Shown here in pieces: positions 45,801 through 53,280 of a stretch of 64,000 nt of DNA. The notes below the pieces were generated by a model. It was not told where the DNA came from, did no database searches, and saw only the letters and a program-made list of their open reading frames with translations. A program made the position numbers and the translations under genes. Numbering within the stretch: the stretch's first letter is position 1; each line of letters opens with the position of its first letter. The stretch is taken from positions 186,001 through 250,000 of the forward strand of contig JAHVJD010000003.1 in NCBI GenBank assembly GCA_019801415.1, in the 5' to 3' direction. This DNA is from Nocardioides marinus. Its GTDB lineage: Bacteria; Pseudomonadota; Alphaproteobacteria; Rhodobacterales; Rhodobacteraceae.

Positions 45801-45829
45801 AGGGCATCCGCCCAATGCGCAAGCGTCAT
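42821..45829 (-). CDS. Kinase / M23 peptidase / class III aminotransferase three-domain protein
   Basis: 1002 residues. Domain 1 (about 1-330) is an aminoglycoside-phosphotransferase-type kinase with AIHNDANDYNIMVTG (HxDxxxxN, near 192) and LIDLGDMC. Domain 2 (about 425-560) is LytM/M23-like with zinc ligands in HLAVD (near 430) and HVHFQL (near 524). Domain 3 (about 600-1002) is a PLP aminotransferase fold with FFVNSGTEANELALRLAR, DEVQTGLGR and the Lys of VVMGKPIGNGHPLG (near 841). Domains 1 and 3 resemble human hydroxylysine kinase and the ethanolamine-phosphate/phosphohydroxylysine phospho-lyases. A kinase plus phospho-lyase acting on an amino alcohol is likely; the role of the M23 domain is unclear. 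Confidence 0.9.
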   Translation of the reverse strand: MTLAHWADALERHWGIKAELSRLDGEYDLNFLAEAADGQGYILKAMRPGCAHWLVDMQVKAFAHIAARQPDLPCPRVITATDGANLVTLADEDGQDRLVWVLSRLPGRCYAKAKPKSDALIHEVGAVLGGTAAALADFQHPGLDRDFKWDLMQAGWISDQLDCIADPARRALLEEIAGDFAKLEPDLAALPKQAIHNDANDYNIMVTGHLTEPRHVSGLIDLGDMCAAPRICDLAIAAAYIVLDHPESEAALAALVAGYHAANPLTAAELDMLWPLLRARLAVSVVNSTLMAAENPDDPYVTISQAPAWRFLEGCNLHPGLLRARLRAACDLPVVDGADRVMAWLQENRGSFAPLMGQDLNDAPMGALSVEESTWPQNPFHMPLDEAARVGEEYEDQGRIWLGYYHEPRLIYAEPAFRKGPWKASNRRTVHLAVDAFAPAGTPMYAPLRGEVFVAENRSGHLDYGGVIILRHETPAGDPFYTLYGHLDPEFLDRLKPGDVVEQGAEFCRLGAPEQNGGWAPHVHFQLALSTDGIEADWPGVGDPDEMYLWRALCPNPAALLNLPDDKVCYAPTDKSAVLQGRKAHFGGNLSLTYNDPVMLLRGWKHHLFDEWGRPYLDAYNNVPHVGHAHPRIQAVAADQLKRMNSNTRYLHPAQTAFADKILSKMPDHFEVCFFVNSGTEANELALRLARAHTGAKGMVTPDHGYHGNTTGAIDLSAYKFNKPGGSGKVDWVELVEVADDYRGSFRRDDPDRAQKFADLVDPAIRALQDRGHGIAGFIAETFPSVGGQIIPPKGYLPAVYEKIRAAGGVCIADEVQTGLGRLGDYYFGFEHQGALPDIVVMGKPIGNGHPLGVLVTTREIAASFDNGIEFFSTFGGSTLSCRMGKEVLDIVDDEGLQDNAKAMGTLLLDGLKQLQAVHPCVGDVRGMGLFLGLELIRPDGSEATEICSYVKNRMRDHRILIGSEGPKDNILKIRPPLTIEAEDVQMILATLGKILREVEAA

Positions 45830-45863
45830 TAAAAACTCTCCCCGGTCTGCCGCATTTTGCGGC

Positions 45864-45879
45864 GATCCAATATTGGATC
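45864..45879. promoter_or_regulatory. Perfect 16-bp palindrome, possible operator
   Basis: GATCCAATATTGGATC lies 35 bases upstream of the three-domain gene start, in the 73-base gap after hemH. A hairpin GCCGC-ATTTT-GCGGC (45850-45864) lies next to it. The position suits a repressor or activator site. No regulator gene is adjacent. Confidence 0.4.
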
Positions 45880-45902
45880 CTATTTGGACCGAGGAAAGCG
45901 GA

Positions 45903-46964
45903 TTAGTCCAGCCAGCCTTTCAGATTCTGCTCGATTACCCCGGCGAGTGCGGCGATATGATCCGCATCGTCGTTGAGACAGGGGATATAGAGGAAGTCCT
46001 CGCCGCCGGCCTCTTCAAAGCTTTCCTTGATCTCTTCGTTGATCTCTTCCAGCGTCTCGATGCAGTCGGCAGAGAAGGCGGGCGCGATTACGGCGATGTT
46101 CTTCTTGCCCTCTTTGGCGAGCGTGGCGACGTGGTCGACGGTATAGGGCTTTAGCCATTCCTCCGGCCCGAAGACCGACTGGAAGGTGGTGGTGATCTCG
46201 GTGTCTTCCCAGCCCAGCCGCTCTTTCAGCAGGCGCGTCGTTTTCTGGCACTGGCAATGGTAGGGGTCGCCCTGCATCAGGTAGCGTTTCGGCATCCCGT
46301 GGTAGGAGACCACCAGAATGTCGGGGCGCTTTTCGGCCTTGGCGTAGGCTTCCTCGACCGAGCGCGCCAGTGCGTCGATATAGGCGGGCTCGTCGAAATA
46401 GGGCGCGATGGTGCGGGCCGCGGGTTGCCAGGTTTCCTCCATCAGCGCGCGGAAGAACTGGTCGTTGGCGGTGGCGGAGGTGGCGCCGGCATATTGCGGA
46501 TAGAGCGGCACGAACAGGATCTTCTGGCAGCCGGCCGCGACCATGGCGCGGACCTTGGACTTGGTCGACGGGTTGCCGTAGCGCATGCAGAAATCAACCA
46601 TCACCCGGTCGCCGTAACGCGCGGTCAGCACCTCGGCCATCTTGGCGGCCTGGTCCTTGGTGATGGTCATCAGCGGACTTTCGCCCTTGTCGTGGTTCCA
46701 GATCGATTTGTAGGCCGCGCCCGAGGCGAAGGGCCGCTTGGCCAAGATGATCAGCTGCAACAGCGGCTGCCACTTCCAGGCGGGATAGTCGATCACCCGC
46801 TTGTCCGACAAAAACTCGCTCAGGTAACGGCGCATGGGCCAGTAGGTGTAGTCGTCAGGAGTGCCGAGATTGGCCAGCAGGATGCCGACCTTTTCATCTG
46901 CGACCGGGGGGTGGTCGGCAGGGGCGTGGGCGGGGCATTTGGCGGTCCGGGCGGCGTCCAGCAT
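45903..46964 (-). CDS. hemH: Ferrochelatase
   Basis: 353 residues. Inserts Fe2+ into protoporphyrin IX, the last step of haem synthesis, at the inner face of the membrane. VGILLANLGTPDDYTYWPMRRYLSEFLSD opens the domain. The active-site His is in ILVVSYHGMPKRYLMQGDPYHCQC, and the second conserved site is APAFSADCIETLEEI. The N-terminal 25 residues before EKVGILL are variable. HemJ and HemW are also in the window. Confidence 0.95.
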   Translation of the reverse strand: MLDAARTAKCPAHAPADHPPVADEKVGILLANLGTPDDYTYWPMRRYLSEFLSDKRVIDYPAWKWQPLLQLIILAKRPFASGAAYKSIWNHDKGESPLMTITKDQAAKMAEVLTARYGDRVMVDFCMRYGNPSTKSKVRAMVAAGCQKILFVPLYPQYAGATSATANDQFFRALMEETWQPAARTIAPYFDEPAYIDALARSVEEAYAKAEKRPDILVVSYHGMPKRYLMQGDPYHCQCQKTTRLLKERLGWEDTEITTTFQSVFGPEEWLKPYTVDHVATLAKEGKKNIAVIAPAFSADCIETLEEINEEIKESFEEAGGEDFLYIPCLNDDADHIAALAGVIEQNLKGWLD

Positions 46965-47070
46965 GAGGCAGGTCCTGTGGGGTTTGGAAGTGGTTGAACA
47001 GGCGGAAGGTACTGTCTTTACGTACGAAAGGCCAATCGGATCAAATTGGGGCAGCCATAAAGGGATCCTA

Positions 47071-47892
47071 TCAAGGGTCGAGCTTGCCTTCGGGTACTTT
47101 CAACGCATCCGCCAGCCGCATCTTGGCCGAGCCCGGGGGCAGGGGTTTCTGTTGCGTATCCGACGGGGTCCATCCCGTCAGGCAGACCAGTTCAAAGGTG
47201 GCGGGCAGGCGGCCTTCGGCGGTGGCAAAGTGGGTGCGGTAAATGTGATCGGCCAGCTGGAACAGCGACCGCGGCACGGGCCGCTTGAGGCGCTGGGCCA
47301 TCGCGTTGGTTTCGCCCATGGCGCGCAGATCGTGGATCAAGTGGGTGAGGTCGCGATACTCGGCCGTCAGCGGCACCACGTCCGCGACAGGCAAGGCAAA
47401 CCCCGCTCGTTGCAGCAGCCCGCCGAGGTCACGGATTTCTCCCATCGGGGCGACACGGGGTGACAGGCCCCCCAATACCGCGGCTTCGGCCTCGGCCATG
47501 GCGGCGCGCAATTGGTGCAGCGTCTGGCCGCCAAGGGTGAGCACCAGCAGCAGGCCGTCTTCCCGCAAGGCCCTTCGGCATTGGATCAGCTGACCGACCG
47601 GATCATTGGCCCAGTGCAGTCCCATGGCGTGGATCACGACATCATGCGCGCCGGGGGCGAGGGCGAGCAACTCGTCGTCGGGGACCAGTTTTACGCCGGG
47701 CAGAAAACCCTCCCAGACGGCGGGAAACGGGCAGACTACGGCGGGTGCCGTAAAGGTTCTGTTAACCAAGCTCAGGCGATCCTCGGCTTCATCGCGGGCC
47801 AGTTGGTGCAGGAAAAGCGCCTCTGGACGGTGCCGGGCGCGGCGTGCCGCCAGGGTTTCGCGGTCGAAGATCTGCGTGGGTGCTTGTGTCAT
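47071..47892 (-). CDS. NDUFAF5/BioC-like methyltransferase-fold protein
   Basis: 273 residues. The opening IFDRETLAARRARHRPEALFLHQLARDE and the second half (DVVIHAMGLHWANDPVGQLIQCRRALREDGLLL, FQLADHIYRTHF) match the family of human complex I assembly factor NDUFAF5. The glycine-rich SAM motif I is not recognisable: between residues 38 and 70 the sequence lacks a D/ExGxG. It may not be a methyltransferase; NDUFAF5 itself hydroxylates an arginine of a complex I subunit. Divergent from comF across 13 bases. Confidence 0.8.
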   Translation of the reverse strand: MTQAPTQIFDRETLAARRARHRPEALFLHQLARDEAEDRLSLVNRTFTAPAVVCPFPAVWEGFLPGVKLVPDDELLALAPGAHDVVIHAMGLHWANDPVGQLIQCRRALREDGLLLVLTLGGQTLHQLRAAMAEAEAAVLGGLSPRVAPMGEIRDLGGLLQRAGFALPVADVVPLTAEYRDLTHLIHDLRAMGETNAMAQRLKRPVPRSLFQLADHIYRTHFATAEGRLPATFELVCLTGWTPSDTQQKPLPPGSAKMRLADALKVPEGKLDP

Positions 47893-47905
47893 GAGGGCTG
47901 TTTAG

Positions 47906-48634
47906 ATGCTGATGCGCGGAATTCAAACTGCTGTTTCTTTGTTCTACCCAGCAAGGTGCATCGGCTGTGGTGGTCTGGTGGACAGTGACTTTGGCCTGTG
48001 CGGCGCCTGTTGGTCCGAGGTGCATTTTGTGGTCGGCACCGCCTGCGAGAGCTGCGGTCTTCCCCTGCCCGGAGAGGCCGACGGGTTTCGCATTGATTGC
48101 GACAGCTGTCTGCGGACCCCGCCGCCATGGCGACAGGGCCGTGCGGCATTGCTGTACGAGGGGCAGGGGCGCAGGTTGGTCCTGGCGCTGAAGCATGGCG
48201 ACCGCACCGAGATCGCACCGGTCGCGGGGGCGTGGCTGGAACGTGCTGCGCGTCCGCTTTTGCGAAATCAGCCACTGGTTTGCCCGGTACCCCTTCACTG
48301 GAGCCGCTTGATGCGGCGCAAGTACAACCAGTCAGCGCTCCTGTCTGCGGCATTGGCGCATCGTGCAGAGTTGCCCCATTGCCCGGACTTATTGCGCCGG
48401 ACACGCCGGACCCCGGCGCTGGAGGGCAAGACCCGAGAAGAACGCTATCGCATTCTTGGCGATGCGATCGCGGTTCACCCGGCGCGCGCGGCGCAGCTGC
48501 AGGGGCGCAACGTGTTAATCGTGGATGACGTCATGACCTCAGGTGCCACGCTGAGCGCCTGTGCCGATGCCTGCCTGCAGGCTGGCGCCGCCGAAGTGCG
48601 CGTGGCGGTTCTGGCGCGGGTCACGCACGCGTGA
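47906..48634 (+). CDS. ComF family protein (double zinc ribbon + phosphoribosyltransferase)
   Basis: 242 residues. Two CxxC-type zinc-ribbon pairs lie in CIGCGG, CGACW, CESCGLPL and CDSCLR (residues 17-70). The phosphoribosyltransferase-like domain ends with the PRPP loop NVLIVDDVMTSGATLSACAD, and MRRKYNQSALLSAALA and RTRRTPALEGKTREER are ComF marks. In naturally competent bacteria ComF helps DNA uptake; in this group the role is less sure. Glutaredoxin follows 83 bases after the stop. Confidence 0.9.
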   Translation: MLMRGIQTAVSLFYPARCIGCGGLVDSDFGLCGACWSEVHFVVGTACESCGLPLPGEADGFRIDCDSCLRTPPPWRQGRAALLYEGQGRRLVLALKHGDRTEIAPVAGAWLERAARPLLRNQPLVCPVPLHWSRLMRRKYNQSALLSAALAHRAELPHCPDLLRRTRRTPALEGKTREERYRILGDAIAVHPARAAQLQGRNVLIVDDVMTSGATLSACADACLQAGAAEVRVAVLARVTHA

Positions 48635-48717
48635 GCCGGTGGCGGGCACTCTGGCAATTGTTGCAAAGGATACCCAATTCCTCCACAAGCATCGCCAATC
48701 AGATCAAGGAAGCGCGA

Positions 48718-48975
48718 ATGAAACCGGTTGAAATCTATACGTCTCCGCTGTGCGGCTATTGCCATGCGGCCAAACGGCTGCTGGACCAGAAAGGCGTGAC
48801 CTATTCCGAGGTCAACGTGCTGGAAGAGCCAGAGCGCAAAGCGGAGATGATCCAGCGGGCCAACGGTGGCCGTACAGTGCCGCAGATCTTTATTGGAGAC
48901 ACCCATGTGGGCGGCTGCGACGACCTTTATGCGCTGGAAGAGGCGGGCAAGCTTGACCCGTTGCTGAGGGCCTGA
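48718..48975 (+). CDS. grxC: Glutaredoxin 3 (GrxC-like)
   Basis: 85 residues, standard for GrxC. Reduces disulfides with glutathione. The active site reads CGYC (residues 11-14) instead of the usual CPYC. The cis-Pro in RTVPQIFIGDTHVGGCDDLY and the GG binding loop are intact. AAGGA lies seven bases before the ATG; an in-frame upstream extension overlapping comF is not supported. The nitrilase-family gene follows after 16 bases. Confidence 0.93.
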   Translation: MKPVEIYTSPLCGYCHAAKRLLDQKGVTYSEVNVLEEPERKAEMIQRANGGRTVPQIFIGDTHVGGCDDLYALEEAGKLDPLLRA

Positions 48976-48991
48976 GAACGGAGAACCTGCC

Positions 48992-49822
48992 ATGCGTACG
49001 GCGCTGCTACAGATGACGTCATCCGATGATCCGGCTGAGAACCTGAAAACGGTGCAGCGGATGATGGCGGAGGCCGTCGCATCGGGGGCAGGTTTCGTAC
49101 TGACGCCCGAGGTGACCAATTGCCTGTCAGGCAGTCGTACGCATCAGCAACAGGTGTTGCGCCTCGAGGAGGAGGACCCCACGCTGGCCGCCCTGCGTGA
49201 CGCGGCGGCGCGGCATGGCGTGTGGCTGCTTCTGGGGTCATTGGGCGTCAAGACCCATGATGCCGATGGTCGCTTTGCCAATCGCCAGTTCCTGATCTCC
49301 CCCGAGGGCGACGTGGTGGCGCGGTACGACAAGATCCACATGTTCGATGTTGAGGTCTCGGCCGAGGAAACCTACCGCGAATCGGATGGCTACCGGCCGG
49401 GAACGCGGGCGGTGGTGGCGACAACGCCATTTGCGAAAATCGGCATGTCGATCTGCTACGATGTGCGTTTTGCCTACCTGCACAGGGCACTGGCCAAGGC
49501 GGGCGCGCAGATCCTGACGGTTCCCGCTGCGTTTTCGCATGTGACCGGCGCGGCGCATTGGCATGCGCTCTTGCGTGCCCGTGCGATCGAAACGGGGTGT
49601 TTCGTCCTGGCGCCGGCGCAAACCGGAACGCATCCCGCCAGTCGCGGTCCCAGCCGCCGGACCTATGGTCACTCGCTTGCGGTGGCGCCCTGGGGGGAGG
49701 TGCTGGCGGATGCTGGCACCGATCCGGGTGTATGCATCGTTGATCTCGATCTTGAAAAGGTGGAAGAAGCGCGCAAACGCGTGCCTTCCTTGACCCATGA
49801 CCGGGAGTTCGACGGACCCTGA
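48992..49822 (+). CDS. Carbon-nitrogen hydrolase (Nit1/Nit2-like amidase)
   Basis: 276 residues. The Glu-Lys-Cys triad is visible: Glu in FVLTPEVTNCL, Lys in YDKIHMFDVEV, and the nucleophile Cys in IGMSICYDVRFAYLHRAL. The closest described enzymes are Nit1/Nit2, which remove ammonia from deaminated glutathione or 2-oxoglutaramate. Linkage to glutaredoxin fits a glutathione-repair role (inference). The MarR gene starts on the last base of its stop codon. Confidence 0.9.
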   Translation: MRTALLQMTSSDDPAENLKTVQRMMAEAVASGAGFVLTPEVTNCLSGSRTHQQQVLRLEEEDPTLAALRDAAARHGVWLLLGSLGVKTHDADGRFANRQFLISPEGDVVARYDKIHMFDVEVSAEETYRESDGYRPGTRAVVATTPFAKIGMSICYDVRFAYLHRALAKAGAQILTVPAAFSHVTGAAHWHALLRARAIETGCFVLAPAQTGTHPASRGPSRRTYGHSLAVAPWGEVLADAGTDPGVCIVDLDLEKVEEARKRVPSLTHDREFDGP

Positions 49823-50262
49823 TGGACGAAAACCATTCCCTGGCAGTCTCATTGTTCAGCGAAATCCTGATGGCTGATCAGCTCGCCCGTGCCCGGTTGA
49901 GCAAGGTGCTCCCCAAGGGGATGGAGCTGTCGCATTTTTCGGTGCTGAACCATCTGGGCCGGGCCGGGTTGGAACGTTCGCCCGCGCAGCTGGCCAAGGC
50001 GTTTCACGTGACACGCGGTGCCATGACTAACACGCTGAACAAGCTGGAGGTGGCGGGCTATATCCACGTGCGGCCTGATTGGGATGACGCCCGGCGCAAG
50101 ATGGTGGCGATCAGCCCGGCGGGCAAGCAGGCCCGGGATGCGGCGCTGGCGGGGATTATCCCGGTGATTTCCGAGGTGGTCGATGAACTTGGCAGCGACA
50201 AGGTGCGCGCCACCCTGCCGATCCTTCGGGAACTGCGCGGAAAGCTGGAAGACACCGGCTGA
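49822..50262 (+). CDS. MarR-family transcriptional regulator
   Basis: 146 residues. A winged helix (about 35-100) with SHFSVLNHLGRAGLERSPAQ, LAKAFHVTRGAMTNTLNKLE as recognition helix, and the wing HVRPDWDDARRKMVAISPAG (DxRxK-type). Flanking helices form the dimer interface. The ATG overlaps the amidase stop by one base (TGATG), so the two are co-translated. Its ligand and targets are unknown. A strong terminator follows 32 bases on. Confidence 0.9.
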   Translation: MDENHSLAVSLFSEILMADQLARARLSKVLPKGMELSHFSVLNHLGRAGLERSPAQLAKAFHVTRGAMTNTLNKLEVAGYIHVRPDWDDARRKMVAISPAGKQARDAALAGIIPVISEVVDELGSDKVRATLPILRELRGKLEDTG

Positions 50263-50294
50263 CGCCGCAGAGGTGGAAAGTCTGTCCAGATGCC

Positions 50295-50324
50295 AAAAGG
50301 GCGCCCCAGGAAGGGCGCCCTTTT
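50295..50324 (+). terminator. Terminator of the grx-amidase-marR group
   Basis: AAAAGGGCGCCC / GGGCGCCCTTTT gives an 8-bp GC stem extended by four A-T pairs, loop CAGGAA. Symmetry makes it usable on both strands. Confidence 0.88.
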
Positions 50325-50576
50325 CCCCGTCGGTCCCCCATCAATCCGTGAGTGGCGGTTTGATAACCGTGGGGCAATCCGCCGATTGCGGATCCGGTCT
50401 TTATGGAGCGGGAGGAATATCCTCCGGGTGGAGCGAAATCTAATTCGATCTCGCAATCACAGATTACCAAAGGATGCCGGTCCGCCAAAGAGAGCATAGG
50501 GATTACTACCTATCCGATGGGATAGGGGGATGGGATGTGGGAAACGGGCAGGCCGTTCTTGGTGCAGTTTCCCGCG
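50325..50576. other. Hairpin-rich gap without a gene
   Basis: No credible ORF lies between the terminator and the ubiG stop. It holds a series of inverted repeats: CGGTT-4-AACCG (50356-50369), GCAAT-6-ATTGC (50374-50389), GGAGGA-3-TCCTCC (50411-50425), an imperfect 22-bp palindrome (50433-50454) and CCTATCC-4-GGATAGG (50509-50526). This may be a structured RNA or a regulator-binding region, or simply the 3' end of ubiG. Confidence 0.4.
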
Positions 50577-51323
50577 TCAGCGCGGCTTGGTGCTGGCGGT
50601 GACGTAATTCACCGACAGGTCACGATCCGAGATGGACCAGCTCCAGGTGATCGGATTGAACACGAACCCCTTGCGGTCCACCGGCGTCAGCCCGGCCTTG
50701 CGCAGCAACTCGAACAGCTCATCCGGGGTGATGAACTTGGCCCAGACATGGGTGCCGCGCGGCAGCCAGCGCATGATCACCTCGGCACCGACAATGGCCA
50801 TGGCATAGCTTTTGGCGTTGCGGTTGATGGTCGAACAGATCTGCAGCCCACCCGGTTTCAGCAGCGCCTGTGTCGCGCTCAGATAGCTTTGCGGGTCGGC
50901 TACATGCTCGACCACTTCCATGTTCAGCACCACGTCGAACTGCTCGCCCGCCTCTGCCAGCGCTTCGGCGGTGACATGGCGGTAGTCGATCTCCAGCCCG
51001 GATTGCGCGGCATGAATGCGGGCGACCGGGAGGTTGCCCTCGGCGGCGTCGGCGCCGACGACGGTGGCGCCCAGCCGCGCCATCGGTTCGCTCAGCAGCC
51101 CGCCGCCGCAGCCGATGTCCAGCAGGCGCAGCCCTTCAAACGGGGTCTGTGACGTCAGGTCGCGGCCGAACTCGCCGGCGATCTGGCGGGTGATATAATC
51201 CAGACGGCAGGGATTCAGCATGTGCAGCGGTTTGAACTTGCCATTTGGATCCCACCATTCCGCGGCCATCGCCTCGAATTTTGCGATCTCCGCAGGGTCG
51301 ACCGTGGACTGATGCGCTTGCAT
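50577..51323 (-). CDS. ubiG: Ubiquinone biosynthesis O-methyltransferase
   Basis: 248 residues. Does both O-methylations of the ubiquinone ring. The N-terminal [20 protein letters not shown] and [14 protein letters not shown] are UbiG-specific. SAM motif I is [20 protein letters not shown], followed by [30 protein letters not shown] and [20 protein letters not shown]. The ATG at 51323 is preferred over an upstream in-frame ATG because the family N-terminus begins there. Divergent from the aminopeptidase gene. Confidence 0.95.
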   Translation of the reverse strand: MQAHQSTVDPAEIAKFEAMAAEWWDPNGKFKPLHMLNPCRLDYITRQIAGEFGRDLTSQTPFEGLRLLDIGCGGGLLSEPMARLGATVVGADAAEGNLPVARIHAAQSGLEIDYRHVTAEALAEAGEQFDVVLNMEVVEHVADPQSYLSATQALLKPGGLQICSTINRNAKSYAMAIVGAEVIMRWLPRGTHVWAKFITPDELFELLRKAGLTPVDRKGFVFNPITWSWSISDRDLSVNYVTASTKPR

Positions 51324-51373
51324 TCCTGTCTCCGTGTGCTCTTTTGTAGTCTGACGTCTCACTAAGGTCAGTA

Positions 51374-52354
51374 ATGGATAGATACCCCGACCAAAAGCGC
51401 GCAGTGCATTATCTTTACCCGCCGGTCGAAGCTTTTGACCAGCGCATGATCGACGCAGGCCAGGGCCACCGCATCTATGTCGAGCAGAGCGGCAACCCGA
51501 ATGGCATCCCCGTCGTCGTGTGCCACGGCGGCCCCGGCGGTGGCAGCAGCCCGGCGATGCGGCGCTACTTCGATCCGGATGTCTACCGCATCGTGCTGTT
51601 CGACCAGCGCGGCTGTGGCCGGTCGCGCCCGCATGCGTCCTGCGAGGACAACACCACCTGGCACCTCGTGGCCGACATGGAGCTGATTCGCCGTCAGCTG
51701 GGAATTGAGAGCTGGATCCTGTTTGGTGGCAGCTGGGGGGCGACCCTGGCGCTGGTCTATGCCCAGGCGCATCCCGACCGTGTCAGCCATATCGTGCTGC
51801 GCGGCGTGTTCCTGATGACGCAGGGCGAACTGGACTGGTTCTACGGCGGTGGCGCAGGTAAGTTCTGGCCGGAAAACTGGGCTCGCTTCGTCGCGCTGGT
51901 GCCGGACCATGAGCGGGGCGACATGATCGGCGCCTACAACAAGCGGCTTTTCTCCGGAAACCTCGAGGAAGAGGTCCGCTTTGGTCGTGCCTGGTCGGCT
52001 TGGGAAAACGCGCTGGCCTCGGTGCATTCCAATGGTCACAGCGGCGAAAGCCCCGGCGACTATGCCCGCGCTTTTGCCCGCCTTGAGAACCATTATTTCA
52101 TCAACAAGGGCTTCCTGGATTACGATGGGCAGATCCTCGCCAACATGGGGCGCATCTCGCATATCCCGGGCATTATCGTGCAGGGGCGTTATGACATGAT
52201 CTGCCCGCCGTCCTCAGCCTGGCGATTGAATGAGCTGTGGCCAAATGCAGAGTTGAAGATGGTGCGCAATGCGGGCCATGCTTTGTCAGAACCCGGAATC
52301 AGCGCTGAGCTGGTCCGGGCCATGGACCGGATCGCAGGAGAGCTTGTGTCATGA
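51374..52354 (+). CDS. pip: Prolyl aminopeptidase
   Basis: 326 residues. An alpha/beta hydrolase that removes N-terminal proline. [21 protein letters not shown] opens the family, with the oxyanion-hole [18 protein letters not shown] and [13 protein letters not shown]. The nucleophile Ser is in [19 protein letters not shown], the acid Asp in [11 protein letters not shown] and the His in [11 protein letters not shown]. Its stop overlaps the next gene by 4 bases, which couples peptide breakdown with a solute-binding-like protein. Confidence 0.94.
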   Translation: MDRYPDQKRAVHYLYPPVEAFDQRMIDAGQGHRIYVEQSGNPNGIPVVVCHGGPGGGSSPAMRRYFDPDVYRIVLFDQRGCGRSRPHASCEDNTTWHLVADMELIRRQLGIESWILFGGSWGATLALVYAQAHPDRVSHIVLRGVFLMTQGELDWFYGGGAGKFWPENWARFVALVPDHERGDMIGAYNKRLFSGNLEEEVRFGRAWSAWENALASVHSNGHSGESPGDYARAFARLENHYFINKGFLDYDGQILANMGRISHIPGIIVQGRYDMICPPSSAWRLNELWPNAELKMVRNAGHALSEPGISAELVRAMDRIAGELVS

Positions 52355-53196
52355 CGCGCATCGACCGCCGCGCGCTGTTCACCTCGGGTGCTGCGGCCGC
52401 CTTGCTGGCGGCGGCGGGCGGTTCCGTCGATGCGGCCCCCAAGGCGGGCGGCACCCTGCGGCTGGCGGTCCCGCGCGAGGGTGGCCTGCTGGAGCAGGCG
52501 GCGCGCGGTGCGGTCTATGACAGCCTGACCGAGATTGGCCCCGACGGGCTGCTGCGCGGCGAGCTGGCCACCGCCTGGCAATCGGCTTCGGATGCGCGCA
52601 GCTGGACCTTCGAATTGCGCCAGGGCGTTGCCTTCCATGATGGCCGCGCGCTGAGCGCCGATGACGCGGCCGCCTCGTTACGGGCGCAGGGCATCGCAGG
52701 GGCCGAGTTGCGGGATGCCACGGCGCTGGGCAGCCACCGCCTGCTGGTGGAACTGGCTGAGCCGAACCCGCATCTTCCGTATCTTCTGGCCGCTGCGGAT
52801 CAGGTGATCGCGCCGGGTGGCGATCTGCCCGCGGCGCTGGGCGCTGTCCCGGGCACGGGCTGCTACCGGGTGGAGCGCGTGCAGGAGGGGCGTCATTTCC
52901 GCGCGTCGAAAGTGGCGGATCACTACAAGGCCGGTACTGCGGGCTGGGCTGACGCGGTGGAGATCATCGTGATCCCCGATGCAAAAGTGCGGGCCGAGGC
53001 GCTGCGCGAGGGCTACGTCGATGTCGCGGCCCTGCCAGAACCGCGCGGATTGCTGAAACGGGGCGAGTTTCTGTACCACCCGTCGGCCAGCGACATGGCG
53101 CTGGCGGCGCGCCACAACGTCGGCCTGCCGCGTCGGATCGGCCAGCGCGCACCGCTGGACGATGGCCGCATCGCGGAACGCTGGTGGCTCGCCTGA
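52351..53196 (+). CDS. Half-length family 5 solute-binding protein (DppA/OppA-like)
   Basis: 281 residues, against about 500 for the family. A Tat-like signal (DRRALFTSGAAAALLAAAGG) leads into the SBP_bac_5 pattern GGTLRLAVPREGG, AVYDSLTEIGPDGLLRGELA, WTFELRQGVAFHDGRALSADD, then the lobe ending with GTGCYRVERV and a short tail. The C-terminal lobe of normal peptide-binding proteins is largely missing, with no frameshifted remainder in the 181 bases downstream. No permease or ATPase genes are adjacent. It may be a compact receptor or a decayed remnant, but codon usage and the coupling with pip suggest it is expressed. Confidence 0.82.
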   Translation: MTRIDRRALFTSGAAAALLAAAGGSVDAAPKAGGTLRLAVPREGGLLEQAARGAVYDSLTEIGPDGLLRGELATAWQSASDARSWTFELRQGVAFHDGRALSADDAAASLRAQGIAGAELRDATALGSHRLLVELAEPNPHLPYLLAAADQVIAPGGDLPAALGAVPGTGCYRVERVQEGRHFRASKVADHYKAGTAGWADAVEIIVIPDAKVRAEALREGYVDVAALPEPRGLLKRGEFLYHPSASDMALAARHNVGLPRRIGQRAPLDDGRIAERWWLA

Positions 53197-53228
53197 GCGG
53201 CCCGGACCGGGGCGCGAACAAGACAAGC

Positions 53229-53257
53229 CTTGCAGTTTTTCCCGATAGCCCCTATAT
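53229..53257 (+). promoter_or_regulatory. Promoter candidate for rimP-nusA-infB
   Basis: CTTGCA (53229-53234), a 17-base spacer, then CTATAT (53252-53257). Transcription would start near 53264 and leave a leader of about 114 bases. Confidence 0.55.
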
Positions 53258-53280
53258 GCCTTTGACAACAGCGGCGCGTT

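Noticed and set aside
47016-47030. CTTTACGTACGAAAG upstream of hemH as an iron-responsive operator
   Set aside because: Symmetry is imperfect and it does not match known Irr or Fur boxes.
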